Notes under the pieces: generated by a model
What the model saw: only the letters and a program-made list of their open reading frames with translations
The model's database searches: none
Told to the model about the DNA's origin: nothing
Translations under genes and position numbers: made by a program
Source: Blastococcus aggregatus
Lineage (GTDB): Bacteria; Actinomycetota; Actinomycetes; Mycobacteriales; Geodermatophilaceae
Assembly: GCF_900221005.1 (NCBI RefSeq)
Contig: NZ_OBQI01000009.1
Coordinates: 1 to 52,670, forward strand
Length of the DNA: 52,670 nt
Direction: 5' to 3'
Shown: one piece after another, positions 45,942-52,670 of the stretch
Layout: each line of letters begins with the position of its first letter
Numbering within the stretch: position 1 is the first letter of the stretch

Positions 45942-47087
45942 ATGGATGACGCGTCACTGCTGCTCGACCAGCGCTCGGCGTCCCAGGCCGCCTCCGACAA
46001 GGATGTCAGGGCCTGGGCGAGCGGCCGGCGGGTGTTCGTTTCCAGCCTCATCACCGACATGCCCGACGAGCGCGCCGCCGTGCGGGCAGCGATCGAGGCG
46101 GTCGGGGCCACTGCGGTGATGTTCGAAGATCTCGGAGCGCAGGACATATCGGCGGAGCAGGCCTACCTCTCGGGTGTTCGCAGCTCCGAGGTCTACGTGG
46201 GGATGTGGGGCTCGCGCTACGGCGTGCGGATGCCCGACGGGTACTCGGCGACCCATGCTGAGTTCTTGGAGGCGGAGCGGAGCGGGTTGCGGTTGTGCCT
46301 CTTCGTACACGGTGAGACCGCGGGCGAGATGGACGGTTCTCAGCGCGATCTGATTCAGAGCGCCCGCAACCTGTACACGACAAGCCCTTGGAGTAACCCG
46401 GCGGACCTCGGTCGACGGGTGCGGCGACGTCTGGAGGAGCTTGCGGCTGAGGAGTTGGCACCGTGGGTGCGCGTGGGCAGGACGCTGTTCCGTGCCCGCG
46501 AGATCATCAACGACGGGAGGACAATCTCGCTCGCGGCCGCAGTGCGTAGCGACGCGCTCCATGCGGAGCTGGTGCGCCTGCGGGACAACCGCGCCGGCAG
46601 TGTCCCGTTCGCCTCGGCTCACACCGCACTGCCCGTGCAGATCGCGGAGTTGTCGACGAGGACCGTCTCGACTATCGGACACGAGGAGCGCTTGACAATG
46701 GTCGCGCAGCAGCAGCGGGCGTCTAACATGCGCGCGTCCATCAACGGCGTTTCGGCCGACGAGGTGGTCCGTCGGGCGCTGTCCGATGGGCTTTTCGGCA
46801 CCTCGATGCTCAGCCAACAAATGGGTTGGCTCGCGCGGCCGATCGATCCGCTGGCACAGCTGCGGGGATTGGGCCTGGACGACAGCGTTCTGCGGCCCGT
46901 GGCGCGAGTGCTGTTCTCCGAGCGCCTGCTCACCGAGCAGGCCGCATCGAGAATCGACTCTTTCGCCCTCGGCCCTTCACGCCAGGGCGCGCGCCGCCTG
47001 CGGGCAATCTGGACGCCGCCGCAGGTCTACGTGAACAAGCCTGACCCAGCATCCGTGTCGATCGACGGCACCGTACTGGGGCTGTGA
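45942..47087 (+). CDS. DUF4062 domain protein
   Basis: A 381-aa protein with a DUF4062 domain at about 28-130: RRVFVSSLITDMPDERAAVR, AVMFEDLGAQDISAEQAYL, SSEVYVGMWGSRYGVR, SATHAEFLEAERSGLR and LCLFVHGE. This fold is related to TIR and nucleoside deoxyribosyltransferase domains, and the Glu of THAEFLEA is in the place of their catalytic residue. DUF4062 proteins are often fused to signalling or NTPase modules in prokaryotic defence genes. The remaining 200 or so residues are helical (RVRRRLEELAAEELAPWVRV) and unrecognised. The ATG at 45942 has no ribosome binding site, so it may be leaderless. A decayed frame overlaps its stop (TGATG). Confidence 0.85.
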   Translation: MDDASLLLDQRSASQAASDKDVRAWASGRRVFVSSLITDMPDERAAVRAAIEAVGATAVMFEDLGAQDISAEQAYLSGVRSSEVYVGMWGSRYGVRMPDGYSATHAEFLEAERSGLRLCLFVHGETAGEMDGSQRDLIQSARNLYTTSPWSNPADLGRRVRRRLEELAAEELAPWVRVGRTLFRAREIINDGRTISLAAAVRSDALHAELVRLRDNRAGSVPFASAHTALPVQIAELSTRTVSTIGHEERLTMVAQQQRASNMRASINGVSADEVVRRALSDGLFGTSMLSQQMGWLARPIDPLAQLRGLGLDDSVLRPVARVLFSERLLTEQAASRIDSFALGPSRQGARRLRAIWTPPQVYVNKPDPASVSIDGTVLGL

Positions 47088-47550
47088 TGCACCGGCCCGA
47101 GCCCGCTCAAGCCGCCCAGGAGGGCGATAAGAGCCTGAAGACGGCAATCAACGCCGCCGCCAATTTGGGCAACAACAGCTCGACCGCTTCGACGCCTACC
47201 GGGAGAGCACCGCGCGGCGGGATGTCGCAATGTACTTAATGAGCCGCCGACCGTGCAGGCGGTCGAGGATGCGGCGGTAGTTGCCGATGCGTTTCTGCTC
47301 AAAGGCAAGTCGCTGGGCGGGATTCCCGTACGGTTTAAGCTTGAGGTCCTCCATGGCTACCAGCAGCACTACGGCTCTAAGACGCAGAGGGAGGACGCCG
47401 CTGCAGTTCTTGGGCATGGACCTAGTGACCTTCCGACGAGTTCTCGGTGCCGCAGGCCTGCACGGACTCGATGTCGGGGCTGCACCGAAACGGCTCAACC
47501 CAGAGCCGCGCTTGCGCGAGGGAGCCTGCGATTTGATATTCGATAGCTGA
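47087..47550 (+). pseudogene. Decayed frame coupled to the DUF4062 gene
   Basis: An ATG overlaps the DUF4062 stop and reads AQEGDKSLKTAINAAANLGN, then stops at 47239. Other frames carry coding-looking pieces in order: RFDAYRESTARRDVAMYL, VEDAAVVADAFLLKGKSLGG and IPVRFKLEVLHGYQQHYG, then DLVTFRRVLGAAGLHGLDVG ending at 47550. Joined with about two indels they make one protein of about 150 aa. The family is not recognised; by position it was the partner of the DUF4062 protein. Confidence 0.45.
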
Positions 47551-48034
47551 TCATGCCTGACAGTTGACGAAAGATGCTTCTGACCAGCGGGGATGACGTT
47601 GGCCCACGTTGGGTGCAACCGCCCGTCTCAGTACGTTCTTGATGAGTAAACGATGCCTGACCGGGATGATTAATCGCTTGATCGGGTGTCCGTCTACCCC
47701 GGGAGCGCCGTTCGCTTCCACGCCGACCGCGAAACGGCAGCGGCTCGGGTTCCGCGCCGAGTCAAGTTAGCCCGCGACTCGAGCTCGTCTGACTCGCGCA
47801 CACGGACGAGTCGTGGCGACCGCCGGTTCGCCATCGAACCTGACCTGAGGCTACGAGACAGACCAGGGCCATGCGACGCCCTGCCCGTGGGTGCGGCCCG
47901 GTCAAGCCCAACTGCGTCCTGGCGGCTCTGGCTACCGGGACGCTCCCGGCCAGCGGTCGCGCGCCCTGGCTAGGCGCACTGGCCGGCGCGTGGCGCTGGC
48001 TACCTGCGTCGGTGGCGACGGGGACACTTCTCTC
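47551..48034. other. 484-bp region, no gene recognised
   Basis: Frames here (for example the extension of the 48035 gene back to 47891) lack ribosome binding sites and codon bias. Confidence 0.35.
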
Positions 48035-49288
48035 ATGCCTAGCGGTGGAAGACGCAAGCGACAGCCGAACCGGACGGCTACTCGGAAGCCTTACCAACCG
48101 CCGCCAGCCAAGCTGCGGCTCGCCATCGCAACGGCACCTCAATCGAGCGACGCGTCGGTCACGCTCGCCAACGACCTTCGGCTTGTCCGGTCAGCTGTCC
48201 TTTACGCCGACGAGGTAGAACTCATCAGCCCCGGCGTCGAGATGATCGGCAACGTAGTCGCGCTCGGCAACGGCTCCAAGCAAGACGTCGTCGCACTGCT
48301 GTCCTCGCTCGACGATTTGACTCTAACGCGACTTGGCGTAGAGCCGATCTCATTGCCACAGTGGCGGCAGGCACTGCAGCTTTTCGGCAATATGACGCCC
48401 GAGGCCCTCGACGCCGTATCGAGCTTGACGGGTCAGTCGATACCGGACGAAGTACGGGACGCGACCAACCAGGCTCAGAACGCATTAGCGACGGCCCTGG
48501 AGCAGTTTCGCGGAGTCGCGGACCAGATGACTCTCGACTCAGGCGCCGACGAGTTGACGCTAGCCATGGAGGCTGGCTTACTGCGCCTGTCGACACCGAT
48601 TGTTGGGGATGGCGATACCGACGCCTTCGTGGCGCGATATATGGAGAAGCTTCGTGAGCTGATCCAAAACCCTAGAGTGCACCTCCTACTTGACGAGCTC
48701 ACTGGATCCCTCGTTCGGTCCATGATTAACGGAGGGCGGGTTGAGCCCAATCGTCTAACCATAGCCAATGCCGGGGAAGCGGCGGTAGGGAGTGGACTGA
48801 TAGCGCGCCTGCCCGCCTTCGACGAAGCGCCGCTAGGGGAAGTGCTGGACCTTCGAAGGGACCTCCAGGACCCGCTTTCCCGGTATCGAAGATCGGTCGC
48901 TGACATGGCGACGAGGCTGCGCGTTGGGCCGTTCGATAGCGACCTGCCAGCCGATATCGACCATCTCTATGTCACCGAGGTGCAACCCGCCATCGCGGAT
49001 CTAAGAGAACAACTTGCCGATCACGGACTCGTGCGGGAGGTCGGGCGGCACCTTGGCGTCTCCGTTGAGCCGTTGATCAAGGGGCTGGCGGGGTCAGCAC
49101 TCGCCCTGGGAGCTACATCTCTTGCAGATCTGAGCGCTTGGGTCACGGCGGCTGCCAGCGCGGCACCAGCGGGGATCGCAGCAGCACAAGCTGCAGTGTC
49201 CGGAGTGGTCAGCAGTCGAGAGGAGAGCGAATCACTGAAGCGCCACGACCTCTTCTACCTCTACGAGATCGACAGGCGACTTTCGTAG
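48035..49288 (+). CDS. Unrecognised 417-aa protein
   Basis: Begins with a basic leader (SGGRRKRQPNRTATRKPYQP), then LRLAIATAPQSSDASVTLAN and LRLVRSAVLYADEVELISPG, a strand-helix start reminiscent of DUF6236-like proteins, though I am not certain. The middle is helical and acidic (SLPQWRQALQLFGNMTPEAL, YMEKLRELIQNPRVHLLLDE). A C-terminal small-residue-rich segment (LSAWVTAAASAAPAGIAAAQ) could associate with membranes. No catalytic motif seen. The codon use here is less GC-biased than elsewhere (for example ATAGCCAATGCC), a sign of transfer. ATG 48035 chosen because upstream codons show no bias; no strong ribosome binding site. It stands alone after the DUF4062 locus. Confidence 0.7.
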   Translation: MPSGGRRKRQPNRTATRKPYQPPPAKLRLAIATAPQSSDASVTLANDLRLVRSAVLYADEVELISPGVEMIGNVVALGNGSKQDVVALLSSLDDLTLTRLGVEPISLPQWRQALQLFGNMTPEALDAVSSLTGQSIPDEVRDATNQAQNALATALEQFRGVADQMTLDSGADELTLAMEAGLLRLSTPIVGDGDTDAFVARYMEKLRELIQNPRVHLLLDELTGSLVRSMINGGRVEPNRLTIANAGEAAVGSGLIARLPAFDEAPLGEVLDLRRDLQDPLSRYRRSVADMATRLRVGPFDSDLPADIDHLYVTEVQPAIADLREQLADHGLVREVGRHLGVSVEPLIKGLAGSALALGATSLADLSAWVTAAASAAPAGIAAAQAAVSGVVSSREESESLKRHDLFYLYEIDRRLS

Positions 49289-49490
49289 CCACTTTTCGGG
49301 GAGCCACCACCTATAACGTGGAGGGAGTCTCCCTAGAGCTCGTTGCCGCCCGGCACCACTGCAACGAGCCCTAGCTTCCGATCCCGCCTAGAGAGCCAGG
49401 TCGTTAGCGCCTTCTTCGCCAGCTCCCGCTGACGCGGCCCCCGACAGGCGTAGCGAGCTGACTCTCAACGGCAAGGGGGGATGAGGGGGC
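49289..49490. other. Short intergenic region, nothing recognised
   Basis: Between convergent genes; no perfect hairpin seen. Confidence 0.35.
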
Positions 49491-49709
49491 CTAGAGAGCC
49501 AACGCGCTCAGGGAGGCACCCACGAGGACTAGCGCTGGGCCTGCCGTCCAAGCCAGTGCGCGCCGCTTCGCCCTGAGCTCCTCCGCAGCGAAATCCGTGT
49601 CCGGCCGGCCACCGTCGATCGTCACGGTCGTCGTCCGCCACCGGATCACGTACTCCGCCATGACGACCGCCGCCCCGAACACGGAGAGAATCACGCCGAC
49701 CAGAGCCAC
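49491..49709 (-). CDS. Small two-helix membrane protein
   Basis: 72 aa with helices ALVGVILSVFGAAVVMAEYV and TAGPALVLVGASLSALAL joined by a charged loop (TTVTIDGGRPDTDFAAEELR). Unknown function; codon bias and length suggest a real gene. First of a run of small genes. Confidence 0.55.
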   Translation of the reverse strand: MALVGVILSVFGAAVVMAEYVIRWRTTTVTIDGGRPDTDFAAEELRAKRRALAWTAGPALVLVGASLSALAL

Positions 49710-49749
49710 CCGACCAGCCTAGCGAGAGTCGGATGGCGCTGAAGGGGCG

Positions 49750-50064
49750 CTAGGCCGTCCAGGTCGAGTTGTGGTCAGGGTGCTGACGGAAGTCGGCCAG
49801 CGCCTTCTGGGCCACCTCGCACGGATCAGCAGAGCGGCAGCGCCGGCAGCGGGGCGGCACCTCGGCGCGCTCGTCCCCTGCGACGATCATGACGAGGTCG
49901 CTGTGGTCTGCCACCACCCCGCGGAGCCGGTGCGCGCGAGTCGCCAGCTCCTGGGCCTCGGCCCCAGCCGCACTGTTGCCGGGCACCAGCGACTGCAGCC
50001 CTAGCGCGTTGGCGCGCGCTATCAACTCGTCAGCTCGTTGCTCGAGGAAGTCCGCCCACTTCAC
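49750..50064 (-). CDS. Small protein with Cys-rich segment
   Basis: 104 aa: helical N-terminus (MKWADFLEQRADELIARANA) and a CxxC-like cluster near the C-terminus (PPRCRRCRSADPCEVAQKAL) that could bind zinc or be disulfide-linked. Family not recognised; similar short proteins occur in actinobacterial integrated elements. Confidence 0.6.
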   Translation of the reverse strand: MKWADFLEQRADELIARANALGLQSLVPGNSAAGAEAQELATRAHRLRGVVADHSDLVMIVAGDERAEVPPRCRRCRSADPCEVAQKALADFRQHPDHNSTWTA

Positions 50065-50080
50065 GCGCGCTCTTTAGGGC

Positions 50081-50251
50081 TCAGACGGGGAGGGGGCGTA
50101 GCGGGCGCGGCGGTCCGTGCTCCTTCTCCCACTTGGCCTTGGCCTTCCGCCACTCCTTCGCGTCGTCGGAGTCCATCGGCCCGAAGCCAGTCGACTGCGG
50201 GTAGGGCTCGGGAAACGGCTCACCGTCGAGCTCCGGTGTGGGATTGGCCAT
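50081..50251 (-). CDS. Short acidic/proline-rich hypothetical protein
   Basis: 56 aa: MANPTPELDGEPFPEPYPQS followed by a charged helix (DAKEWRKAKAKWEKEHG) and PRPLRPLPV. It is 16 bp from the end of the 49750-50064 gene in the same orientation. ATG 50251 preferred to the 98-aa frame for codon bias. Confidence 0.5.
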   Translation of the reverse strand: MANPTPELDGEPFPEPYPQSTGFGPMDSDDAKEWRKAKAKWEKEHGPPRPLRPLPV

Positions 50252-50307
50252 GAGCAGCAGCCTAGGCAGCAAGCGCTGTTGCGGCCTACTGCACAGAGGT
50301 GGCGCGG

Positions 50308-50493
50308 TCAGCCGGGCCAGCCATCCCGTCGCGCCGCCTTGAGTGGAAGCCCGCTCAGCTCCCCATCGACCGGACACGCGAGCCTCAGAACGTCGCCCTC
50401 TCTTTGGTTGAAAGCGGCGTTCACGGTCGAGCGTTCGAGCACCACAGCGTCAGCTAGGCAATGGGGGCACTGAACGGTGTCCTGACCAGTCAT
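50308..50493 (-). CDS. Small CPHC-motif protein
   Basis: 61 aa; TVQCPHCLADAVVLERSTVN and a later Cys (LACPVDGELSG) look like half of a zinc ribbon. ATG 50493 overlaps the possible start of the opposite-strand gene by two bases, so one of the two starts is probably wrong. Confidence 0.5.
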   Translation of the reverse strand: MTGQDTVQCPHCLADAVVLERSTVNAAFNQREGDVLRLACPVDGELSGLPLKAARRDGWPG

Positions 50494-50707
50494 GAGCTCA
50501 GCTTGCCCTTCGCCGCGTGAGACTGAGGGGACGCTGGCCGCCACGACATTCAGCTTCCAGAGCACCCCGGCGGCATTGCAGGCGTTCGACGTGATGCTGG
50601 GCCGACTAGTGGCGCTCGCGCTGGCCGATCAGTGGCCGGCGCTGATGCGGGACGTCGTCGTCGGTGAGCTGCGCGCGCTGGCGTCCGGCGAGGGGACCGT
50701 GGCATAA
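50492..50707 (+). CDS. Small helical hypothetical protein
   Basis: 71 aa from ATG 50492, or 38 aa from ATG 50594. The conserved-looking part is MLGRLVALALADQWPALMRD with ELRALASGEG. Start undecided. Confidence 0.4.
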   Translation: MSSACPSPRETEGTLAATTFSFQSTPAALQAFDVMLGRLVALALADQWPALMRDVVVGELRALASGEGTVA

Positions 50708-50727
50708 CCACGGCCCCCTCGCCGTCG

Positions 50728-50988
50728 TCAGGCCGCCAGGGCGGCGGCCACCTGAGCGGCGCACACCGGGCACAGTTCCGCCGTTCCGGTGGTGAAATGC
50801 CGCGCCGGCCAGACGGTGCCGTCCGGCCCCCGATAGGCGCGGCGACCGCACAGGGTCCGGTCATCATCACCGGCCTGGGCGTGCGTGACGTCCCGCATGG
50901 AGCCCTCGAGGTACGTGCCGCGGGGGTGTTCCTTGTGAGCGCTGCTATCGGTGGCGGTGAACAGCTCATGCGCCAGGATGGTGGCCAT
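50728..50988 (-). CDS. Small Cys-containing hypothetical protein
   Basis: 86 aa: MATILAHELFTATDSSAHKE, THAQAGDDDRTLCGRRAYRG and a C-terminal CPVC (GTAELCPVCAAQVAAALAA), possibly a zinc site with the CGRR cysteine. GAGGAG six bases before ATG 50988 supports the start. Confidence 0.6.
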   Translation of the reverse strand: MATILAHELFTATDSSAHKEHPRGTYLEGSMRDVTHAQAGDDDRTLCGRRAYRGPDGTVWPARHFTTGTAELCPVCAAQVAAALAA

Positions 50989-51128
50989 CAGTGGCTCCTC
51001 GATCGGTGAATGGGTGGGGGCACCGTAGGGAGCGGGTGATGCTTGTGTCGCGTCGTCGGACGACGTTCCGTTCGGCGGGTGCGGTACCTCCTCCTGGGTG
51101 GTGGGGCGCGGGCCAGCTACGCCCGACG

Positions 51129-51386
51129 TCAGCGCGGCTGGCTGCGCTCCTGACGGGCCCGCTCGCGCTCGTTGCCCAGCTGGTCGAGTGGGCGCAGCGC
51201 AGCCCGCACGGCCTCACCGAGGTCGTAGCCGGCGACCAGGTTGCCGCCCCCGTGGCCAACCATGTAGCCGACGGTCCACCCCTCGTCGTCGGGAGTGAAG
51301 GTGACCCCGATCCCGTGGGTGGCCCCCAGGGTCAACAGCTCCGAGATGGCGCGCTGGGTGTCCGGCTCGAAGAGGTCATCGCTCAT
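51129..51386 (-). CDS. Small hypothetical protein
   Basis: 85 aa: FEPDTQRAISELLTLGATHG, IGVTFTPDDEGWTVGYMVGH, a beta-strand-rich body with a Gly-rich turn, and a basic end. Not recognised, no membrane segment. Confidence 0.55.
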   Translation of the reverse strand: MSDDLFEPDTQRAISELLTLGATHGIGVTFTPDDEGWTVGYMVGHGGGNLVAGYDLGEAVRAALRPLDQLGNERERARQERSQPR

Positions 51387-51563
51387 GAGCCCGAGCCTGC
51401 CACCCAGGCGTCATTCTCGTAGCGCGTCGGCGCTCTGTGAGGCCCTACGGGGCGTTGAGCAATCGCCTCGGCCGAGGCGTCGGAACACCTATGGACGCTG
51501 TCGCGGGGCCGCGCATCGTTGGGCACTAGCCCTGCCCCGCGAGGTCGCTCAATCCTGCCGTCG

Positions 51564-51822
51564 TCACCGCATGGACCCCGAAGCCCGATGAGGCGCTGCG
51601 GTCGGAGATCCAGGCAGCGCTGGCTCCGCCAGCGCCACTTGGATTGACCCACCGCGGCCCGTCGCGCACACGCAGCGCCCGCGGCTGACCGGGTGGTTAT
51701 GGGCCCGGCAGCACTCGCAGAACGACAGCTGGCTCGAGCTGGCCACCCTGTACGAGGGAACCGTCTTCGACGGCGCGGAGCGGCACTGGTATCCGGCCGA
51801 TGATCTGCGCACCCTGGACTGA
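51564..51822 (+). pseudogene. Decayed small frame
   Basis: One frame reads WTPKPDEALRSEIQAALAPP; after about 51645 another continues GWLWARQHSQNDSWLELATL and YEGTVFDGAERHWYPADDLR to the TGA at 51822. No valid start codon. One indel separates the halves. Confidence 0.4.
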
Positions 51823-51902
51823 ACTCCGTTCTACGGCGGGCGAGGTAAGGACAGCGCCGCGGCCTTCACCCGCCGATACCTCGTCACCGCCAGGATGTGC
51901 GC

Positions 51903-52259
51903 ATGACCGCCACCGATTGCGACCTCCTCCTCGCCCGCATCGTCGAGCGTGAGGAGCGCGCCACGGTCAAGGACGACTACGCGAACCCGAGGGTCTTCCC
52001 GTTCTTCACGTGGCTGGACAGCGATACCCCGGACCGGTCATACGGAAGGAACGCCGGCCATCTGGGCGACCACGAGCTAGAGCTGATCCAGGCCGCGGGC
52101 CCCAAGGCTGTTCTTGCGGATTGTGCTCGCGACCGGCAGATCGTGCGGGACTGCACCGCCGCTCTGACCTACCGCTCCGCGCCCGGCATGGAAGGAGCTG
52201 CAGTCCTCGCTGAGCGAGTGCTGCAGCAGCTCGACGCGAAGTACTCGGCCACCCCGTAA
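51903..52259 (+). CDS. DUF6221-like protein
   Basis: 118 aa from ATG 51903, with AGGA seven bases upstream. The layout (CDLLLARIVEREERA at the start, RNAGHLGDHELELIQAAGPK and VLADCARDRQIVRDC in the middle, ending in LAERVLQQLDAKY) follows DUF6221 proteins, which are common in actinobacterial phages and integrated elements; function unknown. Confidence 0.65.
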   Translation: MTATDCDLLLARIVEREERATVKDDYANPRVFPFFTWLDSDTPDRSYGRNAGHLGDHELELIQAAGPKAVLADCARDRQIVRDCTAALTYRSAPGMEGAAVLAERVLQQLDAKYSATP

Positions 52260-52362
52260 GCGGCTCCTCGGCGCCTGCCTCCGGAGGACTGCCGTCATGC
52301 AGGAGCAGCCGGACGCCGGGCATGTCCTACCTCGGAGGCGTGGCCACCGTGAGGGCCCGAAC

Positions 52363-52518
52363 GTGACTCCGCAGAGCCCAACCACGGGAGGTGACAGCTG
52401 GACCGCGTACCTCCAGCCGAGCGTCGTTCTGACTGTCGGCATCCTGGCGCTGCTCGGCGGCATCTGCCTAGGGTTTTTCAGGCGCCGCGCCGGGGACCGG
52501 CGGCTGCTCGAGCAATAG
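52363..52518 (+). CDS. Small single-helix membrane protein
   Basis: 51 aa: TAYLQPSVVLTVGILALLGG as a membrane helix, followed by ICLGFFRRRAGDRRLLEQ (basic, cytoplasmic by the positive-inside rule). GTG 52363 chosen over the longer 73-aa frame. After it, 52519-52670 holds nothing recognisable. Confidence 0.45.
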   Translation: MTPQSPTTGGDSWTAYLQPSVVLTVGILALLGGICLGFFRRRAGDRRLLEQ

Positions 52519-52670
52519 GGCCCTCGTCGCGATCGACCCACGGCGATGTACAAGATCACGAGGCCACACACGTCTTGCATCTGCGGTAATAGTTGCGCTC
52601 CGTCGCCGACGGCGGAGCGCTCGCGGGCGTCACCGGCGAGGCTCGACGTCTTGCTGCCCGTCGCGATCCT

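Noticed and set aside
1..52670. CRISPR array
   Set aside because: No regularly spaced repeat of 24-40 bp was seen; the only tandem repeats are the coding 15-bp units and short pairs.

Overview
This is a high-GC window with GTG/TTG starts, AGGAGG-type ribosome binding sites and GC-rich hairpin terminators. It fits an actinobacterium. Family-level resemblance (subtilases with Trp repeats, DUF2267, DUF6221, mycoredoxin-like proteins) suggests a Geodermatophilaceae-like organism such as Blastococcus, Modestobacter or Geodermatophilus. That taxonomic placement is inference; no marker gene is present.

Layout. (1) 0-12.5 kb is an intact, mostly minus-strand block. It holds a GAF-SpoIIE phosphatase, the glycogen debranching enzyme GlgX, a DoxX protein and a HAD sugar-phosphate phosphatase/mutase. 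These are followed by a stress and redox set: Dps, DUF2267, a monothiol glutaredoxin-like protein, a peroxiredoxin, Hsp20, a type II NADH dehydrogenase-like flavoprotein and an accessory FtsH. (2) 12.6-18.6 kb is decayed: a TerC tail, a tRNA-Gly 3' half with integrase-arm-like repeats, transposase remnants, a broken XRE/DUF2178/SMR/TetR operon, an EAL stump and an IS3-family element. Intact genes here are a THI5/NMT1-like binding protein and BioY. (3) 18.8-29.6 kb is an intact signalling cluster: a secreted subtilase with a tryptophan-repeat tail, coupled to a membrane GGDEF-EAL protein; a PAS histidine kinase; a response regulator with a degenerate HD-GYP domain; and a second large GGDEF-EAL protein.

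(4) 29.6-31.9 kb is again decayed: a truncated TetR, a broken dihydrodiol dehydrogenase-like SDR, and a second tRNA-Gly 3' half flanked on both sides by the same arm repeats (attP-like). (5) 32-49 kb is an accessory region. It contains a two-gene unit of unknown function (soluble 318 aa plus four-helix membrane 173 aa) and a 2147-aa secreted YD/RHS protein with an exchanged-looking 135-aa tip and a small membrane protein just downstream (candidate toxin and immunity protein). It also has a lytic transglycosylase, an intact IS3-family element, a DUF4062 protein and an unknown 417-aa protein. (6) 49.4-52.6 kb is a run of very small genes, typical of the interior of an integrated element.

The most interesting signals are three. 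The two GGDEF-EAL proteins look catalytically complementary: one keeps the cyclase metal site but has an altered EAL, the other has lost the cyclase metal site but keeps the full EAL set. The 32.2-33.7 kb two-gene unit is a candidate defence module. The RHS tip and downstream membrane protein are a candidate toxin-immunity pair. Every functional statement rests on reading motifs by eye; no database search was run.
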